DNA of 64,000 nt, from the NCBI RefSeq assembly GCF_007754155.1, contig NZ_CP037423.1, positions 10,288,938 through 10,352,937 of the forward strand. The letters run 5' to 3'. This DNA comes from Stieleria neptunia. Its GTDB lineage: Bacteria; Planctomycetota; Planctomycetia; Pirellulales; Pirellulaceae. Each line of letters opens with the position of its first letter. Within the stretch, counting starts at the first letter, position 1. Positions 1 to 9,465 of this stretch are shown piece after piece. The notes beneath the pieces are model-generated. The model saw only the letters and a list, made by a program, of their open reading frames with translations, was not told the origin of the DNA and did not search any database. The position numbers and the translations under genes are program-made.

Positions 1-3000
1 TCCGGCCAGACCGGTGAGGATGACGAGAGCCATTGGGTATTCGATTTCTTGGCCAGGGAGTTCGCCGGTGTAGATCAACGGCACGAGGGCCAAGCCGGTA
101 GTGAGGGCCGTCATCAGGATCGGGGCCAAGCGTTCCTCGGCTCCGCGGACAATCAGCTCGCCGGCGGTGAGGCCGGGATCTTCTTCGGCGAGGTGCCGGT
201 AGTGGCTGATCAGCATGATCGCGTTGCGAGCCGCGATGCCCAACACGGTGACGAAACCGACCAGCGAACCAAGCGAGATGATGCCGCCGCCAGCGAATAC
301 GCCCAGCAGACCGCTGGCCAGTGCGAGCGGCAACGCCATCAAGATCAACAACACCAACCGCCAGCTTTCAAAGTCGATGTAAAGGATGATCGTAATGGCG
401 AGGATGCTACCGAGTGAGAGCAATACTAAGCGTTGTCGTGATGCTTTCGCCTCGGCGTACTCACCCAAGAATTCGGGGTGATAACCGGTCTCGAATTCTA
501 TCTTATCTCGTACCGCCGCTTCGATGTCGTTGGCTACAGCGGCCAAGTCGCGACCGTTGACGTTGCAGGTCACGTCCAACTTGCGCGACGCTCCTTCGCG
601 AGCGATCACGTTGGGTGCGGGGACGATCGTCAGAGCAGCGACACTCGACAATGGCACCTGAGCACCCGAGGGCGTGTCGATCATCAGATCATTTAGCTTC
701 GCCAAGTCCGTTCGCAACTTCTTTTCACCGACGACAACGACCGGAAAGATTGCTTGGTCGCGGTACATTTCACCGACTCGCAATCCGTTAACCAGCGTCG
801 TCACGTTGTTCATCAACACGCCCGGCGTCAAACCGAACTGCGACGCGGCCTCGACTTTCATGTCGATCGCGATTTGCGGAACTAGCACTTGCGGTTCGAC
901 TTTCAAAGTCGTGACGCCTTCGACTGGCTTGATCACCGATTCGATTTCCTTCGCCGTCAATCGCAATTGGTCCAAGTCTGGTCCGTATAACCGCACAACG
1001 ATCGAAGCGCTCGTGCCGGTCAGAACTTCTTTGATGCGTTCGGTCAGATACGTCAGCAGATCGCGATACAAACCGGGATAGCCATCGACGATCTCTTGGA
1101 CCTCGGCAACCGTGGCATCGTAGTCCTTGTCGTCGTCAATGCTGATCCACAATTCAGTGAAGTTCGGGCCGACGACTTCGTCTGCCACCGTTGCTCGCCC
1201 GATGTGCGAACCGAAGTTGCGAACGCCATCGACGGCCATCATTTCGTCGCTGGCTCGGATCGTGATGCGGTTCATTGCGTCGATGCCGATGCCTGGTTTC
1301 TCGACCCAGTGCATCAAGAAGTCGGTCTCGCGGAACTTGGGCATCAACTGCTCGCCCAGCATCGGAATCGTTGAAACGAGACATCCGAACAGGATGAGCG
1401 TGATCGCGATGGTGCCCCATTTGATCCGCAACGCGAAAGCCAGAACCGCTCGGTAGACGCGTTTGAACAAACGAACCAACGGTCCGTCGGTGCTGCGCCG
1501 CCCGGCTGATTTGGGAAGCAGCATCAACGACATCGCCGGCGTCACCGTCAGTGCGACGACCAGCGAAGCGAGGATTGCTAAGATGTAAGCCGCAGCCAGC
1601 GGTCGAAAGAAAGCTCCGGCCAACCCGGTCAAAAAGAACACCGGCAGAAACGCAAGGATCACGATGACGGTTGCGTAAACGACGGCGCTGCGAACTTCCA
1701 AAGAGGCTTCGAGGACGACGGCGAAGTTGCTGCGTGGCTTTTCGAGCATCGAGTTCAGCCGCAACCGACGCATAATGTTCTCAACGTCGATGATCGCATC
1801 GTCGACGACTTCGCCCAGCGCGATCACCAAGCCGGCCAGCACCATCGTATTGATCGTACCGCCACGGTAATACAACACCAACACCGCTGCCAACAACGAA
1901 AGCGGGATCGCTGTCGCACTGATGATCGCACACCGCCAATCGAACAAGAACAGCAACAGCACGATCACAACCAACACGCATCCGACCAACATTGAATGAC
2001 CAAGGTTGCTGAGCGCTCGTTCGATGAACGTCGCGGGCCGAAATACCGTGGTGTCGTATTCAATTTCCGCCATCGCGGGTTTCAGTTCCGCCATCGCCTT
2101 TTCGACGTTCTGAGTCACGTCGAGCGTATTGGCCCACGGTTGCTTTTCAACGATAAGCAGCAGGCCCAGTCGGCTGTTGATGATCGCGTCACCAATCGGC
2201 GGAGCGTAGTCATAGGTGACTTCGGCCACGTCTTTAATGCGTAGCGGCGTTCCCGGTGATGGAATAGTTGTCGGTCCCGTGGCGGGGACCTGTGCGTTGC
2301 CAGTCTGCCCGCGAAAGCCTACGACGATCTCGCCCAATTGCTCTGGCGTATAGACCGCAGGCACATGACGCAGGGCCAGACGTTGATTCGCAGTGTCAAC
2401 GAATCCGCCCGCACCGACCGCTGTGGCGTCACGAACGGTTTGCAAAATCGCATCGAGCGTCAAGTTGTTCGCCCGCAGCCGATCGGGATCGACGACGACT
2501 TGAAGTTGCGGTTCTTTCTCACCCCAAACGGCAACGTTGGCCACGCCGGGAATCGACATCAATCGAGGCCGGATCGTCCACTTGGTCAGGACCGTCATGT
2601 CCATTTGCGATTGCGTATCCGACCATAACCCAATCTTCAAACAGCGGCTAAGTGACGAAAGCGGCGGCAGAATCACGGGCGGCCGAGCTACCATCGGCAA
2701 AGTCGGTGCGGCCAGCGCCAGTCGCTCTTGCACCAACTGTCGAGCGGTCAACAAATCCGTACCCGGATCAAAAATCAATCGTACGCTCGATAAACCCAGC
2801 ACGGATTTCGAGCGAACGGTTTGCACAAACGGAATGCCGTTGACTGCGTTTTCGATCGGCACCGTGATCAGACTTTCGACATCTTCGGTCGCGATGCCGG
2901 GAGCCTCCGTTTGAATCTCGACCAGTGGCGGCGCGAACTCGGGGAATACGTCCAGCGGCACCGAATCGGACGTGCGAACACCGACGATGATCAGTGCGAT

Positions 3001-3057
3001 CGCAAGAACAATCACGAGCAGTCGGAACTGAAGTGAGGTTGTGATCAGCCAGTTCAT
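1..3057 (-). CDS. RND heavy-metal efflux pump, set 1 (3' end outside window)
   Basis: Inner-membrane proton-driven RND permease of the CusA/CzcA type, expected to export metal ions through a tripartite complex with the adaptor and outer-membrane protein encoded just upstream. Translation from the ATG at 3057 is open for 1019 codons with no stop, so the C-terminus lies beyond the left edge. Visible features are an N-terminal membrane segment ([20 protein letters not shown]), a periplasmic porter region, and the TM4 motif [16 protein letters not shown] with the paired Asp of proton-coupled RND pumps. The start overlaps the stop of the adaptor gene (ATGA), which indicates translational coupling. 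Metal specificity cannot be read from the sequence; the CusA/CzcA label follows from family resemblance and from the surrounding metal genes. Confidence 0.9.
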   Translation of the reverse strand, partial: MNWLITTSLQFRLLVIVLAIALIIVGVRTSDSVPLDVFPEFAPPLVEIQTEAPGIATEDVESLITVPIENAVNGIPFVQTVRSKSVLGLSSVRLIFDPGTDLLTARQLVQERLALAAPTLPMVARPPVILPPLSSLSRCLKIGLWSDTQSQMDMTVLTKWTIRPRLMSIPGVANVAVWGEKEPQLQVVVDPDRLRANNLTLDAILQTVRDATAVGAGGFVDTANQRLALRHVPAVYTPEQLGEIVVGFRGQTGNAQVPATGPTTIPSPGTPLRIKDVAEVTYDYAPPIGDAIINSRLGLLLIVEKQPWANTLDVTQNVEKAMAELKPAMAEIEYDTTVFRPATFIERALSNLGHSMLVGCVLVVIVLLLFLFDWRCAIISATAIPLSLLAAVLVLYYRGGTINTMVLAGLVIALGEVVDDAIIDVENIMRRLRLNSMLEKPRSNFAVVLEASLEVRSAVVYATVIVILAFLPVFFLTGLAGAFFRPLAAAYILAILASLVVALTVTPAMSLMLLPKSAGRRSTDGPLVRLFKRVYRAVLAFALRIKWGTIAITLILFGCLVSTIPMLGEQLMPKFRETDFLMHWVEKPGIGIDAMNRITIRASDEMMAVDGVRNFGSHIGRATVADEVVGPNFTELWISIDDDKDYDATVAEVQEIVDGYPGLYRDLLTYLTERIKEVLTGTSASIVVRLYGPDLDQLRLTAKEIESVIKPVEGVTTLKVEPQVLVPQIAIDMKVEAASQFGLTPGVLMNNVTTLVNGLRVGEMYRDQAIFPVVVVGEKKLRTDLAKLNDLMIDTPSGAQVPLSSVAALTIVPAPNVIAREGASRKLDVTCNVNGRDLAAVANDIEAAVRDKIEFETGYHPEFLGEYAEAKASRQRLVLLSLGSILAITIILYIDFESWRLVLLILMALPLALASGLLGVFAGGGIISLGSLVGFVTVLGIAARNAIMLISHYRHLAEEDPGLTAGELIVRGAEERLAPILMTALTTGLALVPLIYTGELPGQEIEYPMALVILTGLAG

Positions 3058-4334
3058 TTGCCGGCCCCGAACTCTGTACCAAACAATTCCGCCGCACCGT
3101 CGACGACAACTTGCGTTCCAACGGCAGGACCGCTGGCCAAAACCGCTTCGTTTCCGTCTACAAAACGAACGCTGACGCGATTGCGTGTGTATTGCCGCTC
3201 GCCGGTCATCGCGTAAACCCAACCGCCGCCGTAGATGTCAAACAGGATCGCGGCATTGGGAACGACCAGCGACAATTTGCTCATTGACGTCGGTAGCTCG
3301 ACGCCGATTCTTTGACCTGGACGTAGACCAAGGTTCGCGTTGTCGACCGTGTAGTACAGATCAGCCGACGACGACATCGCGTCGGCTGTTGGAGGAGCCG
3401 CGATGGGTGTCGCCATGACGTCCTGTGAAAGCGCTTGTCCAGACAGCGAAACCAACTTCGCCGGTTCGTCCTGTTGAACCTCCGCGAGCATGTCGACGAA
3501 CACGGGGACGCGAATCCAAATCGTGTCCAGATTGACAACTTCAAACAGCACAGCGCCGCTGGCCACCGTCTGGCCTTCGCTGACTTCGATGCGATTGACG
3601 AGGCCGCCAATCGGCGTGGTCATAGGCAGCGGAGTCGCCTCGCCGTCCGACGATTCGACGTTCAGCATCTTTAGCAATTCGGCGAGCTGTTGTTCACGTT
3701 CCTGAGCTGCGGCCAGCGTTGACTTGGCGATATTTAAAGCCGCTTCGGCATCATCCACGGCTCGTCGAGCACCGGCGCGATCGGCGAACAACTTTTTCGC
3801 TCGGTCGAAAGCGATCTGAGCACCCTCGACCTCGGCCTTACCTCGATCAACGTCGCCGACGGCAACCGTTTGTGCCGCCATCAAGTTCGCTCGCGCGCCG
3901 ACCAATTGCACTTGTTCGGCCGGTGTCATCACATCTCGCTCCGCCGACAACAGAGGTTTGATCGAGAGCAACGGCTGATTGGGACGGACCTGAGTTCCCG
4001 GCCTCGGCAGTGCGGTTTGATCAACTCGCGTGATAATGCCCGCCAGCGGAGCAGCCAAGACGATCGTTTTGCCCGACGGAATGACCGCTTGGCCCCCCAA
4101 TGTCCTTCGTCGTGCGACTTCCCGCTCTGCCACCGCTGCGGTGGTGATGCCGAGTCGTCGGTTTGCGTCTTCGGTCAGCGTGATGGTTGCCAAGTCGGTT
4201 TCGACGGGCAACTTTTCGACCTTCGCCGGTTTGACCGATTCAGGCTTGGTCTTGTCTGCCTTGTGGCAGCCCGGTGAAAAACCGACACAAATCGCGAGCG
4301 TCGCGAAGATGAGAATTTGATGAGAATGTTTCAT
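3054..4334 (-). CDS. RND efflux periplasmic adaptor (HlyD/CusB type), lipoprotein, set 1
   Basis: Membrane-fusion protein that links the RND pump (3057->1) to the outer-membrane channel (5983->4445). It begins [18 protein letters not shown] and has a lipobox ending FSPGC, so a lipid anchor is likely. The middle contains a long alpha-helical hairpin rich in Ala/Arg/Glu, flanked by lipoyl-like halves ([14 protein letters not shown] and [17 protein letters not shown]), followed by beta-barrel segments; this is the usual adaptor layout and length (about 426 residues). An upstream in-frame TTG at 4340 would add two residues, but ATG 4334 is preferred. The gene ends in an ATGA overlap with the pump. 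It lies 110 bp downstream of the tolC-like gene, probably in the same operon. Confidence 0.88.
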   Translation of the reverse strand: MKHSHQILIFATLAICVGFSPGCHKADKTKPESVKPAKVEKLPVETDLATITLTEDANRRLGITTAAVAEREVARRRTLGGQAVIPSGKTIVLAAPLAGIITRVDQTALPRPGTQVRPNQPLLSIKPLLSAERDVMTPAEQVQLVGARANLMAAQTVAVGDVDRGKAEVEGAQIAFDRAKKLFADRAGARRAVDDAEAALNIAKSTLAAAQEREQQLAELLKMLNVESSDGEATPLPMTTPIGGLVNRIEVSEGQTVASGAVLFEVVNLDTIWIRVPVFVDMLAEVQQDEPAKLVSLSGQALSQDVMATPIAAPPTADAMSSSADLYYTVDNANLGLRPGQRIGVELPTSMSKLSLVVPNAAILFDIYGGGWVYAMTGERQYTRNRVSVRFVDGNEAVLASGPAVGTQVVVDGAAELFGTEFGAGK

Positions 4335-4444
4335 GAACAAACGTTTGCTGGGATTACCGCGGCTAACTTTCGTTGATCAGACTCGCAGCTTTCGGTTTTA
4401 CTAATAGTATAGTTGCCGAGTGCGGGTGCGATAGGTGGGCAAAT

Positions 4445-5983
4445 TTAGAGATTTCCGTCGAGTTGAAGTAGGTCCGCAAGATTGTTCGATTCTTGTTCTG
4501 CATCCGTATCCTTTGGTTCAGATTTATCCGGCTCGTCTCCTTCGTCCGTTGACATGTCCAAATCGGCTTCCTGGTTCGTTTCTTGCTCTGGCATCGCAAG
4601 CGGCACGTCGATCACTTCCATGAACGTTTCGTAGTCCACCAAGCCGGCTTCCAAATGGCATCCAACGGCTCGTTCCAATTCGGCAAGTGCCCGCGAATAA
4701 GCGGCTTTCTGATCCAAGATACGAGCCTTCGCGTCGAGGTATTGCGTCGTCGTTTGCAGCACCAACAGGTAATCGGTTCCCCCGTCGGCAAAACCCTTTC
4801 GCGAAATGTCCAGCGACTCGACCAAAGCCGGCGCGACCTCTTGCTCCAACACTCGCAAGTTATCCGACGCTTGTCGCAACGTCCGAATCGAAGTGCGAAC
4901 GTCGGCGACAATCTGATCCGCGATCGCGTCACGCTGGTGCATCGCCGCGTTGATCTCCCAATCCGCTCGGATCACACCGCCCTCGTTGCGGTTGAAAATT
5001 GGAACATCCAACCTCAACCCACCTCCAGTGCGTCCGCCAGGATCGCTGCGAACGTCCAACACGCCATCCATCCGCAGGAACAGCCAACGCGACAATCGCG
5101 AACGCTGCGAAGCCGCCGCGACCGCCCACTTCGCGGCGTTGTAATCCGGCCGGCAAGCGAGTGCTTGGTCGATCAACTGTTGTTCGTCCAGCGTCGGCAA
5201 TTCCGGCGACTGCAACGGTAACGGAACCAACGGAGTCGGCAACCGAGTCAATCCGATCAATGTCGCCAGCCGAGCTTCGGCAATCGCTACGGTTTGATCC
5301 TGTACGCCGGCCGCTGCTTTCGCGTTCAAACGATCCACCTTGGCGGTGATCGTTTCCAATTCACTTATGTCGCCGTCTTCCAAACGCTTCTCGGTAACGT
5401 CAAACACTTCACCGCGAATTCCGAGGGCTTCCTGTGCGAGCTGAGCCTGCTGAGTCGCCACGGCCAGATCCGCGTAGGCAACGCGTACATTACGAGCCAA
5501 GTCGAGTCCGTTCTGCACCAACGTTTCACCGATCCGTCGGTACTCGCGATTGGCGACCTTCACCCGAGTCGGCCGCAACAGGTACGACTCAATCGGCGCG
5601 AACAACGTATACTGTCCTTCCTTGGCACCGGTCGGAAAGTAGACAAGAAATTGTGGGTTCATCAGCAGGTTTGCTTGCACCGCATCGCCATGTGCCATTC
5701 CCAACTGAGCCAACGTCGCTTGAAACGCCGAATTGTTCGACAACGCGATCAACACCGCTTCGTCTTCGCTCAAGCCGTCTTCCAATACCACGCCCGGCGG
5801 AATCACCTGCTGGCACGGCGGCGTCTTCTGCATCGTCACGCCAGTCCGACACGCCAATTCACGGGTCGGCAGCCTGGGATCACAACATGGCTGCGGCGAT
5901 CTACAGCCAGCGACTCCAATCAATGCGAACAGAACAATCGCCAAGGATTGCCAAATCGGTGTTGTCGTTGCCTTAAAAACCAT
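4445..5983 (-). CDS. TolC-family outer-membrane efflux lipoprotein, set 1
   Basis: Outer-membrane channel of the set 1 tripartite efflux system. The product is 512 residues, usual for the family. The N-terminus is a lipoprotein signal (MVFKATTTPIWQSLAIVLFA, lipobox GVAGC). The body has two tandem TolC/OEP halves with long coiled-coil helices (for example NVRVAYADLAVATQQAQLA). The ATG at 5983 is preceded by a GGGAG Shine-Dalgarno. It is divergent from the PepSY-regulator-kinase operon and shares its 230-bp intergenic region. A diverged second copy of this gene's 5' half lies at 16171-17008 as a pseudogene, together with copies of the divergent regulatory genes, so the whole block was duplicated. 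Confidence 0.9.
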   Translation of the reverse strand: MVFKATTTPIWQSLAIVLFALIGVAGCRSPQPCCDPRLPTRELACRTGVTMQKTPPCQQVIPPGVVLEDGLSEDEAVLIALSNNSAFQATLAQLGMAHGDAVQANLLMNPQFLVYFPTGAKEGQYTLFAPIESYLLRPTRVKVANREYRRIGETLVQNGLDLARNVRVAYADLAVATQQAQLAQEALGIRGEVFDVTEKRLEDGDISELETITAKVDRLNAKAAAGVQDQTVAIAEARLATLIGLTRLPTPLVPLPLQSPELPTLDEQQLIDQALACRPDYNAAKWAVAAASQRSRLSRWLFLRMDGVLDVRSDPGGRTGGGLRLDVPIFNRNEGGVIRADWEINAAMHQRDAIADQIVADVRTSIRTLRQASDNLRVLEQEVAPALVESLDISRKGFADGGTDYLLVLQTTTQYLDAKARILDQKAAYSRALAELERAVGCHLEAGLVDYETFMEVIDVPLAMPEQETNQEADLDMSTDEGDEPDKSEPKDTDAEQESNNLADLLQLDGNL

Positions 5984-6118
5984 CCTTGGTTTCTCCCGTT
6001 ATGAGGTCTGCGTTGCCATCGAATTAACTGTACCTACAAGATCGGCCTCGTAATTCGGTATGGTTAGTAGTACGCATTCGACGCGATCGACCCAAATAAT
6101 CGCGATAATCCGACCCGG

Positions 6119-6136
6119 CTCTCACGGTCCTCTCAC
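6119..6136 (+). promoter_or_regulatory. Candidate response-regulator site, TCTCA-N6-TCTCA direct repeat
   Basis: The sequence CTCTCACGGTCCTCTCAC carries two TCTCA half-sites 11 bp apart, about one helical turn, as expected for tandem binding of an OmpR/CusR-type regulator. It lies in the divergent region between the tolC-like gene (5983) and the PepSY gene (6211). The same box is kept at 17144-17161 in the duplicated block, and a similar pair with the same spacing lies upstream of the set 2 operon (9252-9267). Seen directly; the role is inferred. Confidence 0.45.
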
Positions 6137-6210
6137 GTTGGATTGCTAACATTCACTGATAGCCGAAGCCATTGTGACTTTGGCACCGACTCATCACGAA
6201 GGATTGAAAA

Positions 6211-6744
6211 ATGAAACGAATCATCGCCACTGCGGCCGTCTGCACGATCGGCCTGTCCACCGCTTGGGCACTCAAGCCGCACAATCATGAAGGTCACGAT
6301 GCCGAAGCGACCAAGATGAAGCTGTCCAACGCACCGACCGCTGTCCAAACCGCCATCAAATCCGCCGCCGGCTCCGCTACGGTTACCGACGTCGAAAAGG
6401 AAACTGAAGACGGGTTCACCTTGTACGAAGCCGCATGGAAAGTTGGCGACGTCGATCATGAGGTTAACGTCAACGAAGCCGGCGAAGTGATGGAAACCGA
6501 AATGTCCGTCTCCGGCGACGCGGTCCCCGCCGCAGTGCAAGCTGCCGCGATGAAGCATCTGCTCAAGGGTGCGACCGCCGAGTTTGAAAAGAAGATGGTG
6601 GTGCTGTACGAAATCGAGGCGATGGTCGACGGCAAAGAAGTCGAGCTGCTGGTCGATCCATCCGGCCGCGTCGTGGAACTCGAAGCAGACGACGACCATG
6701 AGGATGATGACGACGATGATGATGATGACGGCGACAAGGATTGA
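6211..6744 (+). CDS. PepSY-like exported protein with acidic tail, copy A
   Basis: Small exported protein of 177 residues with a cleavable signal peptide (MKRIIATAAVCTIGLSTAWA). Two tandem PepSY-like units follow: roughly residues 42-95 (PTAVQTAIKSAAGSATVTDV...) and 100-155 (VPAAVQAAAMKHLLKGATAE...). The last 20 residues are almost all Asp/Glu with one His, a possible metal-buffering tail. It has a clear ribosome site (GAAGGATTG) and sits 3 bp before the response regulator, so it is likely co-transcribed with the two-component system. PepSY-like proteins in this setting may modulate the sensor or buffer metal in the periplasm; that role is inference. Copy B at 17236-17781 is nearly identical over a 287-bp core. 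Confidence 0.8.
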   Translation: MKRIIATAAVCTIGLSTAWALKPHNHEGHDAEATKMKLSNAPTAVQTAIKSAAGSATVTDVEKETEDGFTLYEAAWKVGDVDHEVNVNEAGEVMETEMSVSGDAVPAAVQAAAMKHLLKGATAEFEKKMVVLYEIEAMVDGKEVELLVDPSGRVVELEADDDHEDDDDDDDDDGDKD

Positions 6745-6747
6745 TCT

Positions 6748-7425
6748 GTGCGCGTTCTAGTCATCGAAGATTACGAGCCCGTTCGCAGTGCGGTTGTCCA
6801 AGCGCTCTCCGAAGACGGTTACGCCGTCGATTCGGCGGAGGACGGGCGCAACGGCATGTGGCTGGCCAAGTCGGGTGAGCATGATGCGATTGTCTTAGAC
6901 ATCATGCTGCCCCATACCAATGGCATCGAAATTCTGGAATCGCTACGGTCGCAGCAACAGCACACTCCTGTGCTGTTGCTGACGGCGCTCGACGAAGTGG
7001 ACCAGCGGATTCGAGGGCTCAATTGCGGCGCAGATGACTATCTCGTGAAGCCGTTTGCAATGGCCGAACTGCTTGCGCGTGTCAGGGCGTTAGTGCGTCG
7101 CAGCTTTGGTGATGGTGTGTCAGTGATTCAGGTTCGTGATCTGACGATTGATACTTCGGCGCGGTTGGTGAGTCGCGATGGTGAAGCGATCGAACTGACG
7201 GCCCGCGAGTACAATCTGCTGGAGCTGCTGGCGCGTCGGCGCGGCAAGGTGGTCACGCGAACAGAGATTTGGAAGAGCCTCTACGATATGGAAAACGAAT
7301 CGACCAGTAATGTTGTCGATGTCTACGTCGGCTATCTACGCAAGAAACTGGACTTGCCAGACCAGCCATCGCTGATCGTTACACGCCGCGGTCATGGCTA
7401 CGTGCTGGAGGCATCTGATTCGTGA
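6748..7425 (+). CDS. OmpR/CusR-type response regulator
   Basis: DNA-binding response regulator of 225 residues, normal for the OmpR/PhoB family. The receiver domain covers residues 1-115, with the acidic pair ED at 7-8, the phospho-acceptor Asp51 in VLDIMLP, and the conserved Lys in DDYLVKPF. The C-terminal winged-helix (about 126-222) ends SLIVTRRGHGYVLEA, typical of this family. Translation starts at a GTG 3 bp after the PepSY gene and overlaps the kinase start. With the kinase it probably controls the neighbouring metal-efflux operons; the TCTCA-N6-TCTCA repeats are its best candidate targets. A cut-down paralogue lies at 17815-18132. Confidence 0.93.
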   Translation: MRVLVIEDYEPVRSAVVQALSEDGYAVDSAEDGRNGMWLAKSGEHDAIVLDIMLPHTNGIEILESLRSQQQHTPVLLLTALDEVDQRIRGLNCGADDYLVKPFAMAELLARVRALVRRSFGDGVSVIQVRDLTIDTSARLVSRDGEAIELTAREYNLLELLARRRGKVVTRTEIWKSLYDMENESTSNVVDVYVGYLRKKLDLPDQPSLIVTRRGHGYVLEASDS

Positions 7426-8819
7426 TTCGTTCGCTGCATGGTCGTCTGATCGCACTCGTCGGTGCGAGTGTGCTGATCCTATTTGCCATCAGCGGAATCT
7501 TCGTTTGTTTGCTGATCGAAGCGTCCCTCTGGTCCGAGTTCGACAGCGGGTTGCGGGATCGAGTTCAATCGCTCAGTCAATTGGTCGAGCAGGATCACGA
7601 AGGATTGATTTTTGAATGGCTTGAGGGCGGTGGCGTGGCAACTCCCATCGACTCAAATAGCGAAGTTTTATCGGTGTGGAAAGACGGCCAAGTTGTCAAT
7701 CACTTCCCAACTCAGGCCGACAAACTCAGGCTCGACGTGGATTCGCCGCGTGACATCGTTGAAGTTCAACTAGCAGACGCACAACGGGGTCGAGCAGCAT
7801 TGTTGCATTTCCAACCTCGGGTTGAACTGGAGGACATCAAGGACAGTGGTCTCGACGAAGTTCCGTCGGCTCGCGTCACGATTGCCTTTGCACGCCCCAC
7901 TGCCGCGATCGACGCCACGATCCGTCGCTTGCGAAGACTTCTCGCCATCGTCGGGATCGTGGGCTTGCTGGCGACATTGGGACTGACTTGGCTCGCGGTC
8001 CGTCTGGCGCTGAAACCGATTGATGAAGCAGCCGAGCAAATTGCCGGCATTCACTCAGCGTCACTCGACCAACGCATCCACGAAAGCGCTCAGCAGCCTC
8101 GGGAACTTAGACCGCTTGTTCAGACGATCAACCAATTGCTGACGCGACTGCAATCAACGCTCGATCGTGAGCGAGCCTTTTCGGCTGACGTTGCCCACGA
8201 ATTGCGAACGCCCCTTGCCGGCATCCGAGCGAAATTGGAAGTCGCGTTGTCGAAAAAGCGATCGGTCACCGATCACGAAGCGACCATGCGTCAGTGTTTG
8301 GCAATCACCGAGCAAACGTCAACCATGGTCGATAGCTTGTTGAAGACGACGCAAGCTCAACATGAATTATTCCATGAGACGAACGACTTAAAAGAGTTTG
8401 TCATCGAAGCCGTCGAGTCAAATTGCGACGGTGTGGCCGAGCGAGACCTAACGGTTTTATGGGATATCCCCGAAGGCACAGCATTGGAAGGCCCTCCCCA
8501 AACCGTCGCCATGTTGTTTCGTAATTTGATGGACAACGCGGTCACTTACGCTGATCCAGGTTCAACGATCAATCTCACAGTGGAAGTCAGCCCAAAGTTG
8601 CTGACGGTGCGAATCAGCAATCCCGCGAGCTACTTTCCAGCCGGCGATATCGACAAAGTCTTCGATCGGTTCTGGAGAGCCGACACGTCACGAACGGACA
8701 CCGGCAAACAGAGCGGACTAGGTTTGCCGCTCTGCAAACGGCTCGCCGAGTCCCTGGGTGGAACGATCGAGGCATCGTGCGAAGCAAAAGTCTTCACGGT
8801 TCTCTTGCGATTCATGTAG
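7422..8819 (+). CDS. Sensor histidine kinase (CusS-like layout)
   Basis: Membrane sensor kinase of 465 residues, partner of the preceding regulator. It has TM1 near residues 9-32, a periplasmic sensor loop of about 140 residues, TM2 near 172-196 (LLAIVGIVGLLATLGLTWLA), then a HAMP region, a HisKA domain with phospho-acceptor His at about 259 (ADVAHELRTPLAGI), and a HATPase domain with N box (NLMDNAVTY), F-like box (DKVFDRFWRAD) and G box (GLGLPLCKRL). The GTG start overlaps the regulator stop (GTGA), giving translational coupling. The overall layout matches CusS/heavy-metal sensor kinases; the signal is inferred from context to be a metal ion. A truncated paralogue is at 18122-19294. Confidence 0.93.
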   Translation: MIRSLHGRLIALVGASVLILFAISGIFVCLLIEASLWSEFDSGLRDRVQSLSQLVEQDHEGLIFEWLEGGGVATPIDSNSEVLSVWKDGQVVNHFPTQADKLRLDVDSPRDIVEVQLADAQRGRAALLHFQPRVELEDIKDSGLDEVPSARVTIAFARPTAAIDATIRRLRRLLAIVGIVGLLATLGLTWLAVRLALKPIDEAAEQIAGIHSASLDQRIHESAQQPRELRPLVQTINQLLTRLQSTLDRERAFSADVAHELRTPLAGIRAKLEVALSKKRSVTDHEATMRQCLAITEQTSTMVDSLLKTTQAQHELFHETNDLKEFVIEAVESNCDGVAERDLTVLWDIPEGTALEGPPQTVAMLFRNLMDNAVTYADPGSTINLTVEVSPKLLTVRISNPASYFPAGDIDKVFDRFWRADTSRTDTGKQSGLGLPLCKRLAESLGGTIEASCEAKVFTVLLRFM

Positions 8820-8910
8820 CCGTAGTCACCAGCCTTTTGGCCAAAGCAAAACCAACGCGACGCGTCAGCGAGGTGCACGACAGGCCGATCCTCGCCGACG
8901 CGTCGGTTTG

Positions 8911-9225
8911 GTGAACGACGTCCGAGCGTTTCGGTTCGTCATCAACAAGACGGCCGCGTTTGTCATTGCAAACGGGTTCAGCTATTGGCTCAATGTTCGC
9001 TGGGTCTTCACGCCAGGCAGACACAAACGAATCACCGAAATGAGCCTCTTCTTCGGCATCTCATCAATGAGCTATCTCGTCGGCGCACAACTGGGCTGCT
9101 GGCTCATCAGTGGCTTCGCGATCTCCACAAGTCTCGCTGCCGTTGTTTGCGTCGGGGCGTCGTTCGTAATGAACTTCGTCCTTCGCAAAACGCTAGTTTT
9201 TCGACGACAGTCGGTCCCGCTGTAG
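8911..9225 (+). CDS. Truncated GtrA-like membrane protein
   Basis: The product (about 104 residues from the GTG at 8911) resembles the GtrA family of small four-helix membrane proteins linked to polysaccharide or lipid-linked sugar transfer. Three hydrophobic helices are visible, including AFVIANGFSYWLNVRWVFTP, which matches family TM2, and the closing helix with FVMNFVLRKTLVFRR. The usual first helix is missing; the DNA upstream (8820-8910) instead starts with GTAGCCGTAGTCACCAG, similar to one arm of the palindromic repeat at 12655-12715. The gene therefore looks 5'-truncated by repeat insertion or deletion. An upstream in-frame start near 8758 would overlap the kinase and add only basic, low-complexity sequence. 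It may not be functional. Confidence 0.55.
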   Translation: MNDVRAFRFVINKTAAFVIANGFSYWLNVRWVFTPGRHKRITEMSLFFGISSMSYLVGAQLGCWLISGFAISTSLAAVVCVGASFVMNFVLRKTLVFRRQSVPL

Positions 9226-9243
9226 GGTCGATCGAATTTTTGT

Positions 9244-9267
9244 TCTCACATTCTCATCGAACTCTCA
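9244..9267 (+). promoter_or_regulatory. Candidate regulator site upstream of set 2 operon
   Basis: Three TCTCA half-sites lie at 9244, 9252 and 9263; the last two have the same 11-bp spacing as the repeats at 6119-6136 and 17144-17161. The block is about 200 bp before the set 2 tolC-like gene, suggesting that the same two-component system also drives this operon. The site is seen directly; its function is inferred. Confidence 0.35.
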
Positions 9268-9465
9268 TCAAGCGTCGTCATAATCGTCATGACACGCTTG
9301 CAGAACGATTGAAACGGTTGGTTCTGTGATTATGAGAGTCGCGAATAGTCCGCTGTCTCCGAAAAAGACCTGTGTATCGAGATCGAATCGGCCGAGGTTG
9401 GCTCGTCGAAACTGCGGTCGTCATGATCGCTACAAACGGAATTGCTTAACATTGGGATGGGAGTC

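Noticed and set aside
6679..6744. GAT-rich end of PepSY copy A as a microsatellite
   Set aside because: It is the coding tail of an acidic C-terminus and its counterpart at 17710-17781 has a different codon pattern, so selection on composition is more likely than slippage alone.
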